In this document: positions 24,447-34,244 of the stretch, in pieces
Numbering within the stretch: position 1 is the stretch's first letter
Layout: each line of letters starts with the position of its first letter
Source: Faecalibacterium prausnitzii
Lineage (GTDB): Bacteria; Bacillota; Clostridia; Oscillospirales; Ruminococcaceae
NCBI RefSeq assembly: GCF_019967995.1
Contig: NZ_CP065377.1
Span: 1,240,001 to 1,304,000 of the forward strand
Length of the DNA: 64,000 nt
Reading direction: 5' to 3'
The notes under the pieces: generated by a model
Told to the model about the DNA's origin: nothing
Seen by the model: only the letters and a program-made list of their open reading frames with translations
Database searches by the model: none
Translations under genes and position numbers: made by a program

Positions 24447-27400
24447 ATGCCAAGCAAAACCGAAGAATATCTCGCCCTTGCCCAGCGCACGGCGAACGGC
24501 TTGACCCGGTACTGGGAAAGCTGGACGGACTACCTGACCACTGCATCCCGACTGTACAAGTATCCCTTTGCAGCCCAACTGATGATCTATGCCCAGCGCC
24601 CGGATGCCACCGCCTGCGCCGACTTTGACATCTGGAACAATCGGATGAACCGTTATGTGCGCCGGGGTGCCAAGGGCATCGCCCTGCTGGACGAATCCAG
24701 CGGATTCCCCCGGCTGCACTACGTCTTTGACGTAAGCGACACCGGGGTGCGCCGCAATTCCCGTGACCCGGAAGTGTGGCAACTCGGTCCCGATTTGGTG
24801 CAGCCGGTTTCGGAAATGTTGAGCAAGACCTACGGCATCAGCGGAGAGCGTGTCATCCAGCAGCTTGCGGATGTTGCGGGGAAACTGGTGGCGGATTACT
24901 GGGACAACAACGGCGGGGACATTCGTGCCATCGTTGACGGTTCGCTCTTGATGGATTATGATGATGTCGGGGTGGAGATGCAGTTCAAGTCCGCCGCCGC
25001 CATCAGCGTCACCTACACGCTGCTGGAACGCTGCGGCTTTGAGCCTGCCGGGTGGTTCGACAAGGACGACTTCCGAGCCATCCACGAGTTTTCCACCCCA
25101 GACAGTGTTTACGCCCTCGGCGCAGCCGTCAGCGACATGAGCCGGGAGGTGCTGCGGAACATCGAGCGCACCGTCAAAACAACCATTCGCCGCCGCAATG
25201 CAGAAAGGAGCCAATATGAATACGAACAGCAGGAACGTGACCTACTCGACCGTCGGGGACTACCAGCTCCCGAACCTGATTCTGAACCAGTCCCGGAAGC
25301 CGCTGGGCAAGTACGGCAGGCTGCGCCGGACGTACCTGAAGGAGCATCGCCCGGTGCTGTACAACACGATGCTCCTGAACGGGAGCCTGTACCCACACCT
25401 GATGGAGGTGGAGCAGACAGCAGAGAACCGGATGCAACAGACCATGGCGCAGCTTCTGAAACAGACCCCAGCCCCGGACAAGGAGCAGAATCAGATGGCA
25501 TGGGTGCAGCACATGAACAGCCTGAAAGCGCAAGCCGAGGAACTGGTGCTGACGGAGCTGATCTACAGCTAAGTTTTCTGGATGCCGTCCTCCCCACCGA
25601 AGCCCAGCAAATCGAAAAAATCGACCGAGCGGAGAGCGAAAAAACGCCCTCCGCTTTTGTCTTGTCGCAGGCTGAAATTAAAAACGAACTGCGTAAGCAC
25701 GGTTCGGGATTTACGGGCGGCAAGCAGCGCATTATGGCGCTGTACCAGACCCAGCCTGACCGCAAACTCCGTGCCAAAGCACTGGCAAAGGAGTACGGCA
25801 TTGGTGGGCACTCCCACGATTTTCTGGACGGGAGCCGGGGTTTTGTGAACCACGACTGGAAGGGACTGGAATTTGACCATTACCCTGACCACCAGAAAAT
25901 CACCCTGAAATGGGCGCAGGTGGAAAAGTATATCGACCTGATGATCCAGTCCGACCGCTACCTGACCGACAAGGAAAAGGAACACTACGCACCGCTTGCG
26001 CTGGTCAGCGCAAAGCCGGACGCCACCCTGACCCGTGCAAAGAACCTGCTCCGGGAGTTTTGTCAGGAGGAGTACGACTCCGAGCCGGACTTTTCCGACC
26101 TGTCCAAGATCGGTATTGCCTACACCCACGCCACCGATGAGGATATTCCCATTCAAGTTAATGTGGATTTGGTGGGATACCGGGTGGAACGGTATCTGGG
26201 TGAAGTGCTGATCGACGAGCGGCAGTACGAAAGTCTGGAAGATCTGACCGAGACCGAGTTGGAGGCTCTGGACTTTTCGGAATTGATCAGCGTCACGGAC
26301 GAGGAACTGGAGCACTACCACAGCAAGGCGAAGGAATACCCGGCACTGCTGCCGCTGGGCACTACCATCCACATGGAGGGACGAGCCTTCCGAGTGGATA
26401 GCGTCAATTTCGATAAGGACAGTGTGTCCCTGCAGGATGTGGCATTGGCAGAAATGCGGATGCCTGTTTTCCGGCAGGAACCGCTGGCGGTGGTGCGAAG
26501 CCTGTACGAACAGGAACAGACCGAACCGGAACTTTCCGACGAGGAACTAGGCGAACTGCCCATCTCTACGGTGATTGACGGCGAGGTGCAGACCTTCCCG
26601 GATGCCGCTGCCTTAGATGAAGCCCTGAACGCTGTGCCTGCCGGGAACTTCCGCATCACGGACGACCGTTTAGGCGAAGGCGGCGCAAAGCAGAAATATG
26701 CCCGGAACATTGAAGCCATCCGCACCTTGTTCAAGCTGGAACAGGAGCATCGTGGTGCCACCGCCGAGGAGCAGCAGGTGCTTTCGCAATATGTGGGCTG
26801 GGGCGGTCTGGCGGATGCCTTTGACCCCAGCAAAGATAGTTGGGCAAAAGAGTACGCCGAATTGAAAGGGCTGCTTTCCGAGGATGAGTACGCTGCTGCC
26901 CGTTCCAGCACCCTGAATGCCCACTACACCAGCCCCACCGTCATCCGTGGCATCTACGATGCCGTGGAGCGCATGGGTTTCCGCAGTGGTAACATTCTGG
27001 AACCGTCCATGGGTGTAGGCAACTTCTTTGGAATGCTGCCGGATAGCATGGCGGACAGTCGCCTATATGGTGTGGAACTGGACAGCATCACCGGGCGCAT
27101 TGCGAAAAAACTGTACCCGCAGGCTGACATTACCGTAGCCGGTTTTGAGACCACCGACAGGCGTGACTTTTATGATCTAGCCGTGGGCAACGTACCTTTT
27201 GGTCAGTATAAAGTCAACGACAAGGCGTACAACAAGCTGGGATTTTCTATCCACAACTACTTTTTCGCCAAAGCCATCGACCAAGTGCGTCCGGGCGGCG
27301 TGGTGGCGTTTGTTACCAGTCGTTACACGCTGGACAGTAAAGATTCTTCTGCCCGCAAGCACATGGCAGAACGAGCCGATTTGCTGGGGGCCATTCGTCT

Positions 27401-30400
27401 GCCCAACAACGCTTTCCGCGCCAACGCTGGCACGGATGTTGTCAGCGATATTATCTTTTTGCAGAAGCGTGACCGCCCTGCGGACATCGAACTTGCATGG
27501 GTGCAGTTGGGCAAGACCGAGGACGGCTTTGCCATCAACCAGTATTTTGTGGACCACCCGGAGATGGTTCTGGGCGTACTCTCCACCGAAAGCACCCAGT
27601 ATGGACGAGAGGAACTGACGGTTGCGCCCCTTGAGGGCATCAGCCTTGCCGACCAGCTTGCAGAAGCGGTACAGCATATTGAGGGGCAATACACCGAAGT
27701 TGAGGTAGAAACACCAGATATTGCGGATGCCGAAAATGAGAAGCACATTCTCCCGGCTGACCCGGAGGTCAAAAACTTCTCCTATACCGTAGTGGACGGC
27801 GAAGTTTTCTACCGGGAAAATTCCGTGATGACGCAGGTAGAACTGTCCGACACCGCCAAGGGGCGCGTCACCGGCATGGTGGAGCTGCGGCAGATCGTCA
27901 ACGAACTGATTCAGCAACAGTTGGAGGATTACCCCGATGCCGACATCAAGGCAACGCAGGAGCGTTTGAACACCGCCTATGATGCCTTTACCGCAAAGTA
28001 CGGTCTGCTGAACGACCGCAAAAATGGGCGGCTGTTTGAGCAGGATTCCTCCTACTATCTGCTCTGTTCGCTGGAAAATCTGGACGAGCAGGGACAGCTC
28101 AAGAGCAAGGCTGCGATGTTCACCAAGCGCACCATTCGCCCGGAGCGTACCGTTACCAGTGTGGATACCCCCAGCGAAGCGTTGGCGGTATCTATTGGTG
28201 AGCATGGCAAAGTGGATTTGCCCTATATGGCAGAACTGCTGGGCACTCCCGGTGAGTACGGGCGCATTACCACCGAACTTTCCGGTGTGATCTTCAAAGA
28301 CCCTGCCGCCGACCCCACCGACCCGGAAGCGGGCTGGCAGATGGCAGACGAGTACCTGTCTGGCGATGTCCGGGCAAAGCTGCGGATGGCGCAGTTTGCG
28401 GCAGAGATCAACCCGGAGTTTGCCGTCAATGTGGATGCGCTGACCAAAGCGCAGCCCAGAGAACTGGAAGCCTCCGAAATTGATGTGCGCTTGGGTGCAA
28501 CGTGGCTGGACCCGGATATTATCCAGAAGTTTATGACCGAGACCTTCCAAATTCCCTACTATCTGCGCCACGCGGTCAAGGTGAGATATTCTCCGTATAC
28601 CGCCGAGTGGCGTGTAGAGGGCAAGACCGCCACCGGGCGGAGTGACATTATTTCCTCCGAGACCTACGGCACCAGCCGTGCCAATGCCTATAAGATTCTG
28701 GAAGAGACCCTGAATCTGAAGGATGTCCGCATCTATGACACCATCGAGGATGCCGAGGGCAAGCCCAAGCGTGTGCTGAACAAGCGGGAGACCATGCTGG
28801 CGCAGCAGAAACAGCAGGTCATCAAAGATGCTTTTGCCAACTGGGTCTGGCAAGACCCCCAGCGGCGCATTGCGCTGGTGAAACAGTATAACGAGTTGTT
28901 CAACTCTACCCGCCCCCGTGAGTATGACGGAAGCCACATCAAATTCGTGGGCATGAACCCGGAGATCACCCTCCGGGAGCACCAGCGCAACGCCATCGCT
29001 CATGTGCTTTATGGCGGTAATACGTTGCTTGCGCACGAAGTGGGTGCAGGCAAGACCTACGAAATGGCGGCATCTGCTATGGAAGCAAAACGCCTTGGTT
29101 TGTGCCAGAAAAGCCTTTTTGTCGTGCCCAACCATTTGACAGAGCAGTGGGCTTCGGAGTTTCTGAACCTCTACCCCAATGCCAAGCTGTTGGTGGCACG
29201 GCGCAAGGACTTTGAGACCGCCAACCGCAAAAAATTCTGCGCCCGCATCGCCACCGGGGACTACGATGCCGTCATCATCGGGCACAGCCAGTTTGAGCGC
29301 ATTCCGCTGTCCTTTGAGCGGCAAGAGCGTATCATTCAGGAGCAAATTTATGAAACGCTTGCCGCCATCAACGAGCTGAAAGTCCACGCAGGCGAGAATT
29401 TCTCCATCAAGCAGATGGAAAAGACCCGGAAAACGCTGGAAGCCAAGCTGGAAAAACTGCGCTCCGATGAACGCAAGGACGATGTGATTACCTTTGAACA
29501 ACTGGGCGTTGACAGGCTCTTTGTGGACGAAAGTCATTTTTACAAGAACCTCTTTTTGACCACAAAAATGCGAAATGTCGCAGGATTATCCACCAGCGAA
29601 GCCCAGAAGTCCAGCGATATGTTCGGCAAGTGCCGCTATCTGGATGAGATCACCGGCGGGCGGGGCGTGGTGTTCGCCACGGGTACGCCCGTGAGCAATT
29701 CCATGACCGAGCTGTACACGGTCATGCGGTATTTGCAGTACAGCACCTTGCAGCAGAAAAAGCTGACCCACTTCGACTGTTGGGCATCCACCTTTGGTGA
29801 GACCACCACCGCCATTGAGCTTGCCCCGGAAGGTACAGGGTACCGTGCCCGCACCCGGTTCGCCAAGTTTTTCAATCTGCCGGAGCTGATGTCCATGTTC
29901 AAGGAGGTTGCGGACATTAAAACCAGTGACCAGCTTCACCTGCCTGTGCCGGAGGCAAAGTTTGAGACCGTGGTGGCAAAGCCGTCCGACCTCCAAAAGG
30001 AAATGGTGCAGGAGTTGAGCAAACGTGCTGCGGAAATTCACTCCGGCAATGTGGATGCGTCTGTGGACAATATGCTCTGCGTCACCAACGATGGGCGCAA
30101 GATTGGTCTGGACGTTCGCCTGATGAATCCCATGCTCCCGGACGACCCCAACAGCAAACTCAACGTCTGTGTGCAGAACGTGCTGAAGATCTGGGAGGAG
30201 GGCAAAGACCAGAAGCTGACCCAACTTTTGTTCTGCGACCTCTCCACCCCGAAAAACGATGGCAATTTCAACGTCTACGATGATATTCGCAAAAAGTTAG
30301 TCGCCGCCGGTGTGCCGGAAAATGAGATCGAGTTTATCCACAACGCCGACACCGAAGCAAAAAAGGCGGCACTGTTCTCGAAAGTGCGCTCCGGCGATGT

Positions 30401-31505
30401 GCGGGTTTTGCTCGGAAGTACGGCAAAAATGGGAGCAGGCACCAACGTGCAATCCCGGCTTGTGGCGGTGCATCACTTGGACGTTGGCTGGAAGCCCAGC
30501 GACATGACTCAGCGCAATGGTCGCATCATCCGGCAGGGCAATATGAATAAGGAAGTCAAGGTGTTCAATTACGTCACGGAAGGGACATTTGATGCCTATT
30601 TGTGGCAGACCCTTGAGAATAAACAGCGATTTATCAGTCAAATCATGACTTCCAAATCCCCGGTGCGCTCCTGCGAGGATGTGGACGAGCAGGCACTTTC
30701 TTATGCAGAGATCAAGGCACTGTGTGCCGGAAATCCGCTCATCAAGGAGAAGATGGACTTGGATGTGCAGGTGGCAAAGCTGAAGGTGCTGAAAGCCGAC
30801 CACCAGAGCCAGAAATTCCGCTTGCAGGACAAATTGCTGACCAAGTTCCCGGCTGACATTCAGGAAACGAACGCCCACATTGCCGGGTTGAAAGCCGATG
30901 CACAGCTTGCCGCCGCCCATCCGCAGGGCAAGGAGGAGTTTTGCGGCATGGTCATCAAGGGCGTTGCCTACGACGAGAAAAAGACCGCCGGTGAACGTTT
31001 GGTGCTTGCCTGTTCCGAACTGCCCAACGCCGAGGAAAAAGTCATCGGCAGCTACCGGGGCTTTGAGCTTTCTCTGCGGTTCGATGCTTTCCGCACGGAG
31101 TATCAGGCACTTTTGAAGGGGCAGCGAAAGTACACTGTGCCTTTGGGCACCGACCCACTGGGCAACATTATCCGGCTGGATAATTCGTTGAACAGCTTCC
31201 CGGAGCGCATCACCGCCGCCGAGAACGAGCTGACCACCCTGCATCAGCAGCAGGCGGCAGCGCAGATCGAGGTGGAAAAGCCCTTCCCTCAAGAGGAAGA
31301 GCTGGCAGAAAAGTCCGCACGGCTTGCAGAACTGAACGCCCAGTTGGATGTGGACGAAAAGAGCCACGAGCCGGAACAGGAGGAAGAACAGGAGGATGCA
31401 CCTCGCCGCCCCTCGGTGCTGGCGGCACTGGAGGAAAAATCGGATAAGCCGGAGCCGGTGAAGCCCTTCAAAAGCTATCTGGACAAGGATGGTGATGCCC
31501 GGTGA
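24447..31505 (+). CDS. Giant fused N-6 DNA methylase and SNF2-type helicase of the conjugative element
   Basis: This 2352-residue protein starts at ATG 24447 after AAAGGAGG. The N-terminal part (1-250) resembles the ArdC/zeta-like region of element proteins. Residues about 250-375 form a Pro/Glu/Ala-rich linker encoded by the same DNA as tnpV. A methylase-like domain has EPSMGVGNF (about 848) and a divergent catalytic motif GNVPFG (about 913). The helicase has Walker A HEVGAGKT (about 1530), DESH (about 1692), ATGTPVSNS, and motif VI QRNGRIIRQGN (about 2020). The C-terminus is helical and coiled. Such proteins are universal in Tn1549-like elements and may protect or process transferred DNA. 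Its stop overlaps mobC (GTGA). Confidence 0.88.
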   Translation: MPSKTEEYLALAQRTANGLTRYWESWTDYLTTASRLYKYPFAAQLMIYAQRPDATACADFDIWNNRMNRYVRRGAKGIALLDESSGFPRLHYVFDVSDTGVRRNSRDPEVWQLGPDLVQPVSEMLSKTYGISGERVIQQLADVAGKLVADYWDNNGGDIRAIVDGSLLMDYDDVGVEMQFKSAAAISVTYTLLERCGFEPAGWFDKDDFRAIHEFSTPDSVYALGAAVSDMSREVLRNIERTVKTTIRRRNAERSQYEYEQQERDLLDRRGLPAPEPDSEPVPEAAGQVRQAAPDVPEGASPGAVQHDAPEREPVPTPDGGGADSREPDATDHGAASETDPSPGQGAESDGMGAAHEQPESASRGTGADGADLQLSFLDAVLPTEAQQIEKIDRAESEKTPSAFVLSQAEIKNELRKHGSGFTGGKQRIMALYQTQPDRKLRAKALAKEYGIGGHSHDFLDGSRGFVNHDWKGLEFDHYPDHQKITLKWAQVEKYIDLMIQSDRYLTDKEKEHYAPLALVSAKPDATLTRAKNLLREFCQEEYDSEPDFSDLSKIGIAYTHATDEDIPIQVNVDLVGYRVERYLGEVLIDERQYESLEDLTETELEALDFSELISVTDEELEHYHSKAKEYPALLPLGTTIHMEGRAFRVDSVNFDKDSVSLQDVALAEMRMPVFRQEPLAVVRSLYEQEQTEPELSDEELGELPISTVIDGEVQTFPDAAALDEALNAVPAGNFRITDDRLGEGGAKQKYARNIEAIRTLFKLEQEHRGATAEEQQVLSQYVGWGGLADAFDPSKDSWAKEYAELKGLLSEDEYAAARSSTLNAHYTSPTVIRGIYDAVERMGFRSGNILEPSMGVGNFFGMLPDSMADSRLYGVELDSITGRIAKKLYPQADITVAGFETTDRRDFYDLAVGNVPFGQYKVNDKAYNKLGFSIHNYFFAKAIDQVRPGGVVAFVTSRYTLDSKDSSARKHMAERADLLGAIRLPNNAFRANAGTDVVSDIIFLQKRDRPADIELAWVQLGKTEDGFAINQYFVDHPEMVLGVLSTESTQYGREELTVAPLEGISLADQLAEAVQHIEGQYTEVEVETPDIADAENEKHILPADPEVKNFSYTVVDGEVFYRENSVMTQVELSDTAKGRVTGMVELRQIVNELIQQQLEDYPDADIKATQERLNTAYDAFTAKYGLLNDRKNGRLFEQDSSYYLLCSLENLDEQGQLKSKAAMFTKRTIRPERTVTSVDTPSEALAVSIGEHGKVDLPYMAELLGTPGEYGRITTELSGVIFKDPAADPTDPEAGWQMADEYLSGDVRAKLRMAQFAAEINPEFAVNVDALTKAQPRELEASEIDVRLGATWLDPDIIQKFMTETFQIPYYLRHAVKVRYSPYTAEWRVEGKTATGRSDIISSETYGTSRANAYKILEETLNLKDVRIYDTIEDAEGKPKRVLNKRETMLAQQKQQVIKDAFANWVWQDPQRRIALVKQYNELFNSTRPREYDGSHIKFVGMNPEITLREHQRNAIAHVLYGGNTLLAHEVGAGKTYEMAASAMEAKRLGLCQKSLFVVPNHLTEQWASEFLNLYPNAKLLVARRKDFETANRKKFCARIATGDYDAVIIGHSQFERIPLSFERQERIIQEQIYETLAAINELKVHAGENFSIKQMEKTRKTLEAKLEKLRSDERKDDVITFEQLGVDRLFVDESHFYKNLFLTTKMRNVAGLSTSEAQKSSDMFGKCRYLDEITGGRGVVFATGTPVSNSMTELYTVMRYLQYSTLQQKKLTHFDCWASTFGETTTAIELAPEGTGYRARTRFAKFFNLPELMSMFKEVADIKTSDQLHLPVPEAKFETVVAKPSDLQKEMVQELSKRAAEIHSGNVDASVDNMLCVTNDGRKIGLDVRLMNPMLPDDPNSKLNVCVQNVLKIWEEGKDQKLTQLLFCDLSTPKNDGNFNVYDDIRKKLVAAGVPENEIEFIHNADTEAKKAALFSKVRSGDVRVLLGSTAKMGAGTNVQSRLVAVHHLDVGWKPSDMTQRNGRIIRQGNMNKEVKVFNYVTEGTFDAYLWQTLENKQRFISQIMTSKSPVRSCEDVDEQALSYAEIKALCAGNPLIKEKMDLDVQVAKLKVLKADHQSQKFRLQDKLLTKFPADIQETNAHIAGLKADAQLAAAHPQGKEEFCGMVIKGVAYDEKKTAGERLVLACSELPNAEEKVIGSYRGFELSLRFDAFRTEYQALLKGQRKYTVPLGTDPLGNIIRLDNSLNSFPERITAAENELTTLHQQQAAAQIEVEKPFPQEEELAEKSARLAELNAQLDVDEKSHEPEQEEEQEDAPRRPSVLAALEEKSDKPEPVKPFKSYLDKDGDAR
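25216..25572 (+). CDS. tnpV: TnpV-type protein encoded entirely inside the helicase gene in another frame
   Basis: This 118-residue protein starts at ATG 25216, eight bases after AAAGGAG. Its sequence (GDYQLPNLILNQ, GKYGRLRRTYLKEHRP, LLNGSLYPHLMEVE) matches transposon-encoded TnpV (Pfam PF14198). It lies in the +1 frame relative to the 24447-31505 frame, which stays open across it but encodes a low-complexity linker there. TnpV is therefore the ancestral, conserved frame and the helicase linker is overprinted, or the two genes were once separate. Function is unknown. The clear ribosome site supports internal translation. Confidence 0.8.
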   Translation: MNTNSRNVTYSTVGDYQLPNLILNQSRKPLGKYGRLRRTYLKEHRPVLYNTMLLNGSLYPHLMEVEQTAENRMQQTMAQLLKQTPAPDKEQNQMAWVQHMNSLKAQAEELVLTELIYS

Positions 31506-31834
31506 AAGAAAAGCGGGACGAGATCATCATCCTGAGAACCACAAAAACCGAGAAGAACCGCATTTATGAAAAGATGCTGGGCATGGGCATCCGCAGCCTG
31601 AGCGCCTATATCCGCAAGATGGCACTGGATGGCTACTGCCTGAACCTTGACCTGCCGCAACTGCGGCGCATGGCATATCTTTTGCAGATGTGTAGCAACA
31701 ACCTGAACCAGTACGCCAAAGCCGCCAATGAAAATGGTCGGGTCTACGCCGCCGACATGGAGGACCTGCGGCAGCGGCTGGATGAACTGATCGACATTGG
31801 TCGGCAGATTCTTTCCCGGCTGGCTGAACTCTAA
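31502..31834 (+). CDS. mobC: MobC family relaxosome accessory protein
   Basis: This 110-residue protein starts at GTG 31502, overlapping the helicase stop (GTGA). The N-terminus (ILRTTKTEKNRIYEKMLGMG) and the block IRSLSAYIRKMALDGY form a ribbon-helix-helix-like DNA-binding region. The later NNLNQYAKAANENG motif is characteristic of MobC proteins that help relaxases open oriT. It precedes the relaxase gene by about 440 bases with a small membrane protein gene between. All family hallmarks are present. Confidence 0.88.
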   Translation: MKEKRDEIIILRTTKTEKNRIYEKMLGMGIRSLSAYIRKMALDGYCLNLDLPQLRRMAYLLQMCSNNLNQYAKAANENGRVYAADMEDLRQRLDELIDIGRQILSRLAEL

Positions 31835-31943
31835 AATTTTCTCCGCAGTTGGAGGACTGCGGGGCTACATAAGGGGGCGACATCCTTGCAATGCAGTGGC
31901 TGCCACCTTTATAATAGGGGTGAAAGAAAGGCAGGTGCTGGAT

Positions 31944-32219
31944 ATGAGGTTCGTTTTTAAGATAATCGTTTTTCCGTTTTGGCTGATTACTGCTTTCCTT
32001 GCGCTGATGCTGAAATGGACGCTGAACCTGTCAGCGTTTGTGCTGGCTCTGCCCATGCTGTATATTTTCGGCTGCGGTCTTTATACGCTGTACTGCCGGG
32101 AGTGGCTGCAGTTTTTGATCTTGCTGGTGGCAGAGTTTGGATGCTTCCTGCTCATCACCGCCGGAACAGTCATTGTAGAAGCCGTGGAATGGTTCAGTGG
32201 CTGGGTTGCAGAATTATAA
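31944..32219 (+). CDS. CD1845-like small membrane protein
   Basis: This 91-residue protein is almost entirely hydrophobic, with three membrane segments at about 5-25, 30-50 and 55-80 and an acidic end (VEAVEWFSGWVAEL). ATG 31944 is chosen; the in-frame GTG/ATG further upstream overlap mobC without a site. Small membrane proteins of the CD1845 type occur between MobC and the relaxase in this element family. The role is unknown. The assignment rests on topology and position. Confidence 0.65.
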   Translation: MRFVFKIIVFPFWLITAFLALMLKWTLNLSAFVLALPMLYIFGCGLYTLYCREWLQFLILLVAEFGCFLLITAGTVIVEAVEWFSGWVAEL

Positions 32220-32272
32220 AATCTTTATGCCGCCATTGTGCGGCATTTTCTTTTTGCCGGGAGGTGGTAGAA

Positions 32273-33658
32273 TTGGCTGCAACACGTTTGATTGCACTGC
32301 ACAAAAACAAGGGCAAGTCGGTTGCGGCCTGCTTGAAAAGCCGCACGGACTATGCGCAGAATCCTGACAAAACGAACAAGGGAGAGTTGGTCAGCAGCTA
32401 TGAGTGCAGCCCATTGACCGCAGACGAAGAATTTATGCTCTCCAAACGCCAGTATGAGTTGATGACTGGGCGCAGACAAAAAAATGATGTGATTGCTTAT
32501 CAGATTCGACAGTCCTTCAAGCCCGGTGAGATCACCGCCGAGGAAGCTAATAAGGTGGGCTATGAACTGGCCATGCGGTTTACAAAAGGCAAGTATGCGT
32601 TTATTGTCGCAACGCATACTGACCGGGAACACATTCACAATCATATTATTTACAACTCCACTGCGCTAGACAGCACCCGGAAATTCCGTGATTTTCTATT
32701 GTCCGGGCTGGCTGTGCAACGGTTGAGCGATTTGATTTGTCTGGAACATCAACTGTCTGTCATTGAAATCAAGCCGTACCGAGAGCGACAGGAGCGCACC
32801 CTTTATCCACCCAGAGAAAGTAATCGAGATAAGTTGTGTGCCGTAATTGACAACATTCTGCTGAACGAGAAACCTGCAAGTTTCGAGGGCTTCCTTCAAA
32901 AGCTGGAACAGCAGGGCTACGAAATCAAACGGGGAAAGTACACTTCGGTCAAAGGAACACGGCAGAAACGCTTTATCCGTTTTCGGACACTGGGCGCAGG
33001 ATACAGTGAAGATGAAATCAAGGCGGTCATTGCCGGAGAAGCCGAACACCGCCCGCATCAGAAGCAGCCACCGAAAGAGCAGCCGTTCCACCTGTTGGTG
33101 GACATTCAGGCAAAGCTCTCCGAGGGCAAAAGCGAAGGCTATGCACGGTGGGCGAAACGCTACAATTTGAAAGAGATGTCCAAGACCCTGATTTTTTTGC
33201 AGGAAAATAAAATCGGCAGCATCGAAGAAATGCAGGAGCGTGTGGATGCCGCTACTGCTCACTATCACGAACTGGGCGATTCCATTAAAGCCTCTGAGAA
33301 GCGGTTGGCAGAAATTGCAGTGCTGAAAGCACACATCATCAACTATGCCAAGACGCGACCAGTCTATGATGCCTACCTCAAGACCGGATACAGCAAGCTC
33401 TTTCTGGAAACGCACCGCACGGAGATCACGCTGCACAAGGCAGCGAAGGCAGCATTTGATGAATCCAATTTGAGAACGCTTCCCAAGGTCAAAGAGTTAG
33501 ACGCGGAATATTCCAACCTGCTGACAGAAAAGAAAGCACGCTACCCGGACTATCGAAAAGCGAAAGAAGAAATGCAGGAGCTTCTTCGTGCAAAGAGAAA
33601 TGTAGAACTGTTCTTTGCAGAGGAAAAGAGCAGCGCAGAAAAAACGAAGTCCCGATAA
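32273..33658 (+). CDS. MobP-type relaxase/mobilization nuclease of the host element
   Basis: This 461-residue protein starts at TTG 32273 after GGGAGGTGG at 32260-32268. Residues 1-200 form a relaxase domain, with the metal-binding histidine triad in HTDREHIHNHIIYN (about residues 117-130) and YPPRESNRDK further on. The C-terminal half is helical. It would nick the conjugative element at its own oriT (not located here) and pilot the strand through the VirB4-type channel. A strong terminator follows at once. The family differs from the MobQ relaxase of the nested element, so the window holds two independent relaxase systems. Confidence 0.9.
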   Translation: MAATRLIALHKNKGKSVAACLKSRTDYAQNPDKTNKGELVSSYECSPLTADEEFMLSKRQYELMTGRRQKNDVIAYQIRQSFKPGEITAEEANKVGYELAMRFTKGKYAFIVATHTDREHIHNHIIYNSTALDSTRKFRDFLLSGLAVQRLSDLICLEHQLSVIEIKPYRERQERTLYPPRESNRDKLCAVIDNILLNEKPASFEGFLQKLEQQGYEIKRGKYTSVKGTRQKRFIRFRTLGAGYSEDEIKAVIAGEAEHRPHQKQPPKEQPFHLLVDIQAKLSEGKSEGYARWAKRYNLKEMSKTLIFLQENKIGSIEEMQERVDAATAHYHELGDSIKASEKRLAEIAVLKAHIINYAKTRPVYDAYLKTGYSKLFLETHRTEITLHKAAKAAFDESNLRTLPKVKELDAEYSNLLTEKKARYPDYRKAKEEMQELLRAKRNVELFFAEEKSSAEKTKSR

Positions 33659-33661
33659 ATG

Positions 33662-33712
33662 AAGATAGCCTAGGATTCTTCCCTCGTGGAAGAGCCCTAG
33701 GCTATCTTTTTT
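33662..33712 (+). terminator. Strong intrinsic terminator after the relaxase gene
   Basis: AAGATAGCCTAGG at 33662-33674 pairs with CCTAGGCTATCTT at 33696-33708, followed by a run of six T. It closes the transfer operon. Confidence 0.9.
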
Positions 33713-33743
33713 GTTATAAAAGTGTTTAGAACAAACGCGCAGC

Positions 33744-33811
33744 CTGCATCAGCACGATGCAGAACAAATGGGGTTTGGGCACAGCCCAACAAGCATTTTG
33801 CAACGCAAAAT
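33744..33811. repeat. Three short perfect hairpins upstream of the methyltransferase remnant
   Basis: Stems are CTGCATC/GATGCAG (33744-33762), TTGGGC/GCCCAA with a 3-base loop (33775-33789) and ATTTTGC/GCAAAAT with a 3-base loop (33795-33811). They follow one another within 68 bases in the 240-base gap between the relaxase terminator and ATG 33901. No T-run follows. They recall the triple hairpins at 12609-12740 in layout but not in sequence. Confidence 0.5.
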
Positions 33812-33900
33812 AGCATTTGTATAGACGAATGCCCTGCTTGCCTACAACAATGCGTCCTTTTTGTCCGCAGTTTGAAATTTTTAGATTGGAGAAAAACGCC

Positions 33901-34114
33901 ATGCTAACCTTGGAATGGATCGGTAAAAATAAAGTCGTGAACCATCATCAGGAAGTTCCCTTCCGGGTGCTGGAGCGGCAATACAGTTTTGATGAGCAGG
34001 GGCAGCACACCGAGAACAACGACAGTGAAAACACGATCATCCACGGCGATAATCTTGAAGCACTGAAAGCCCTATTGCCGCAGTATGAGGGCAAGGTGAA
34101 GTGCATCTATATCG
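33901..34114 (+). pseudogene. Type III restriction-modification methyltransferase, N-terminal remnant
   Basis: ATG 33901 opens a frame (MLTLEWIGKNKVVNHHQEVP, later NTIIHGDNLEALKALLPQYE, then KVKCIYI) that is the start of Mod-type N-6 adenine methyltransferases. In those proteins the next residues are DPPYNTGN, the catalytic motif. Here the frame turns into an unrelated AT-rich sequence after about base 34114, so the gene is truncated by an insertion and lacks the catalytic motif. The frame continues meaninglessly to 34257. No downstream continuation was found after the island at 39131. Confidence 0.75.
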
Positions 34115-34195
34115 TTATCTTAACCCCCATTCTAATGAGTATCCTAAGTTCAGAGAATGCAGTAAGATTAAACTTTATAATTCATATTATGTTTC

Positions 34196-34224
34196 TTGCA
34201 TTATTCGAGATGAGGAACTATAAT
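34196..34224 (+). promoter_or_regulatory. Promoter of the regulator operon
   Basis: TTGCAT at 34196-34201 and TATAAT at 34219-34224 with a 17-bp spacer lie 20 bases before ATG 34245, with GGAGG at 34234-34238. Confidence 0.7.
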
Positions 34225-34244
34225 GTACTTTGTGGAGGTGCGAA

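Noticed and set aside
27177..29537. 786-codon open frame antisense to the methylase-helicase
   Set aside because: It is a composition artefact of the GC-rich gene on the plus strand; the translation has no domain.
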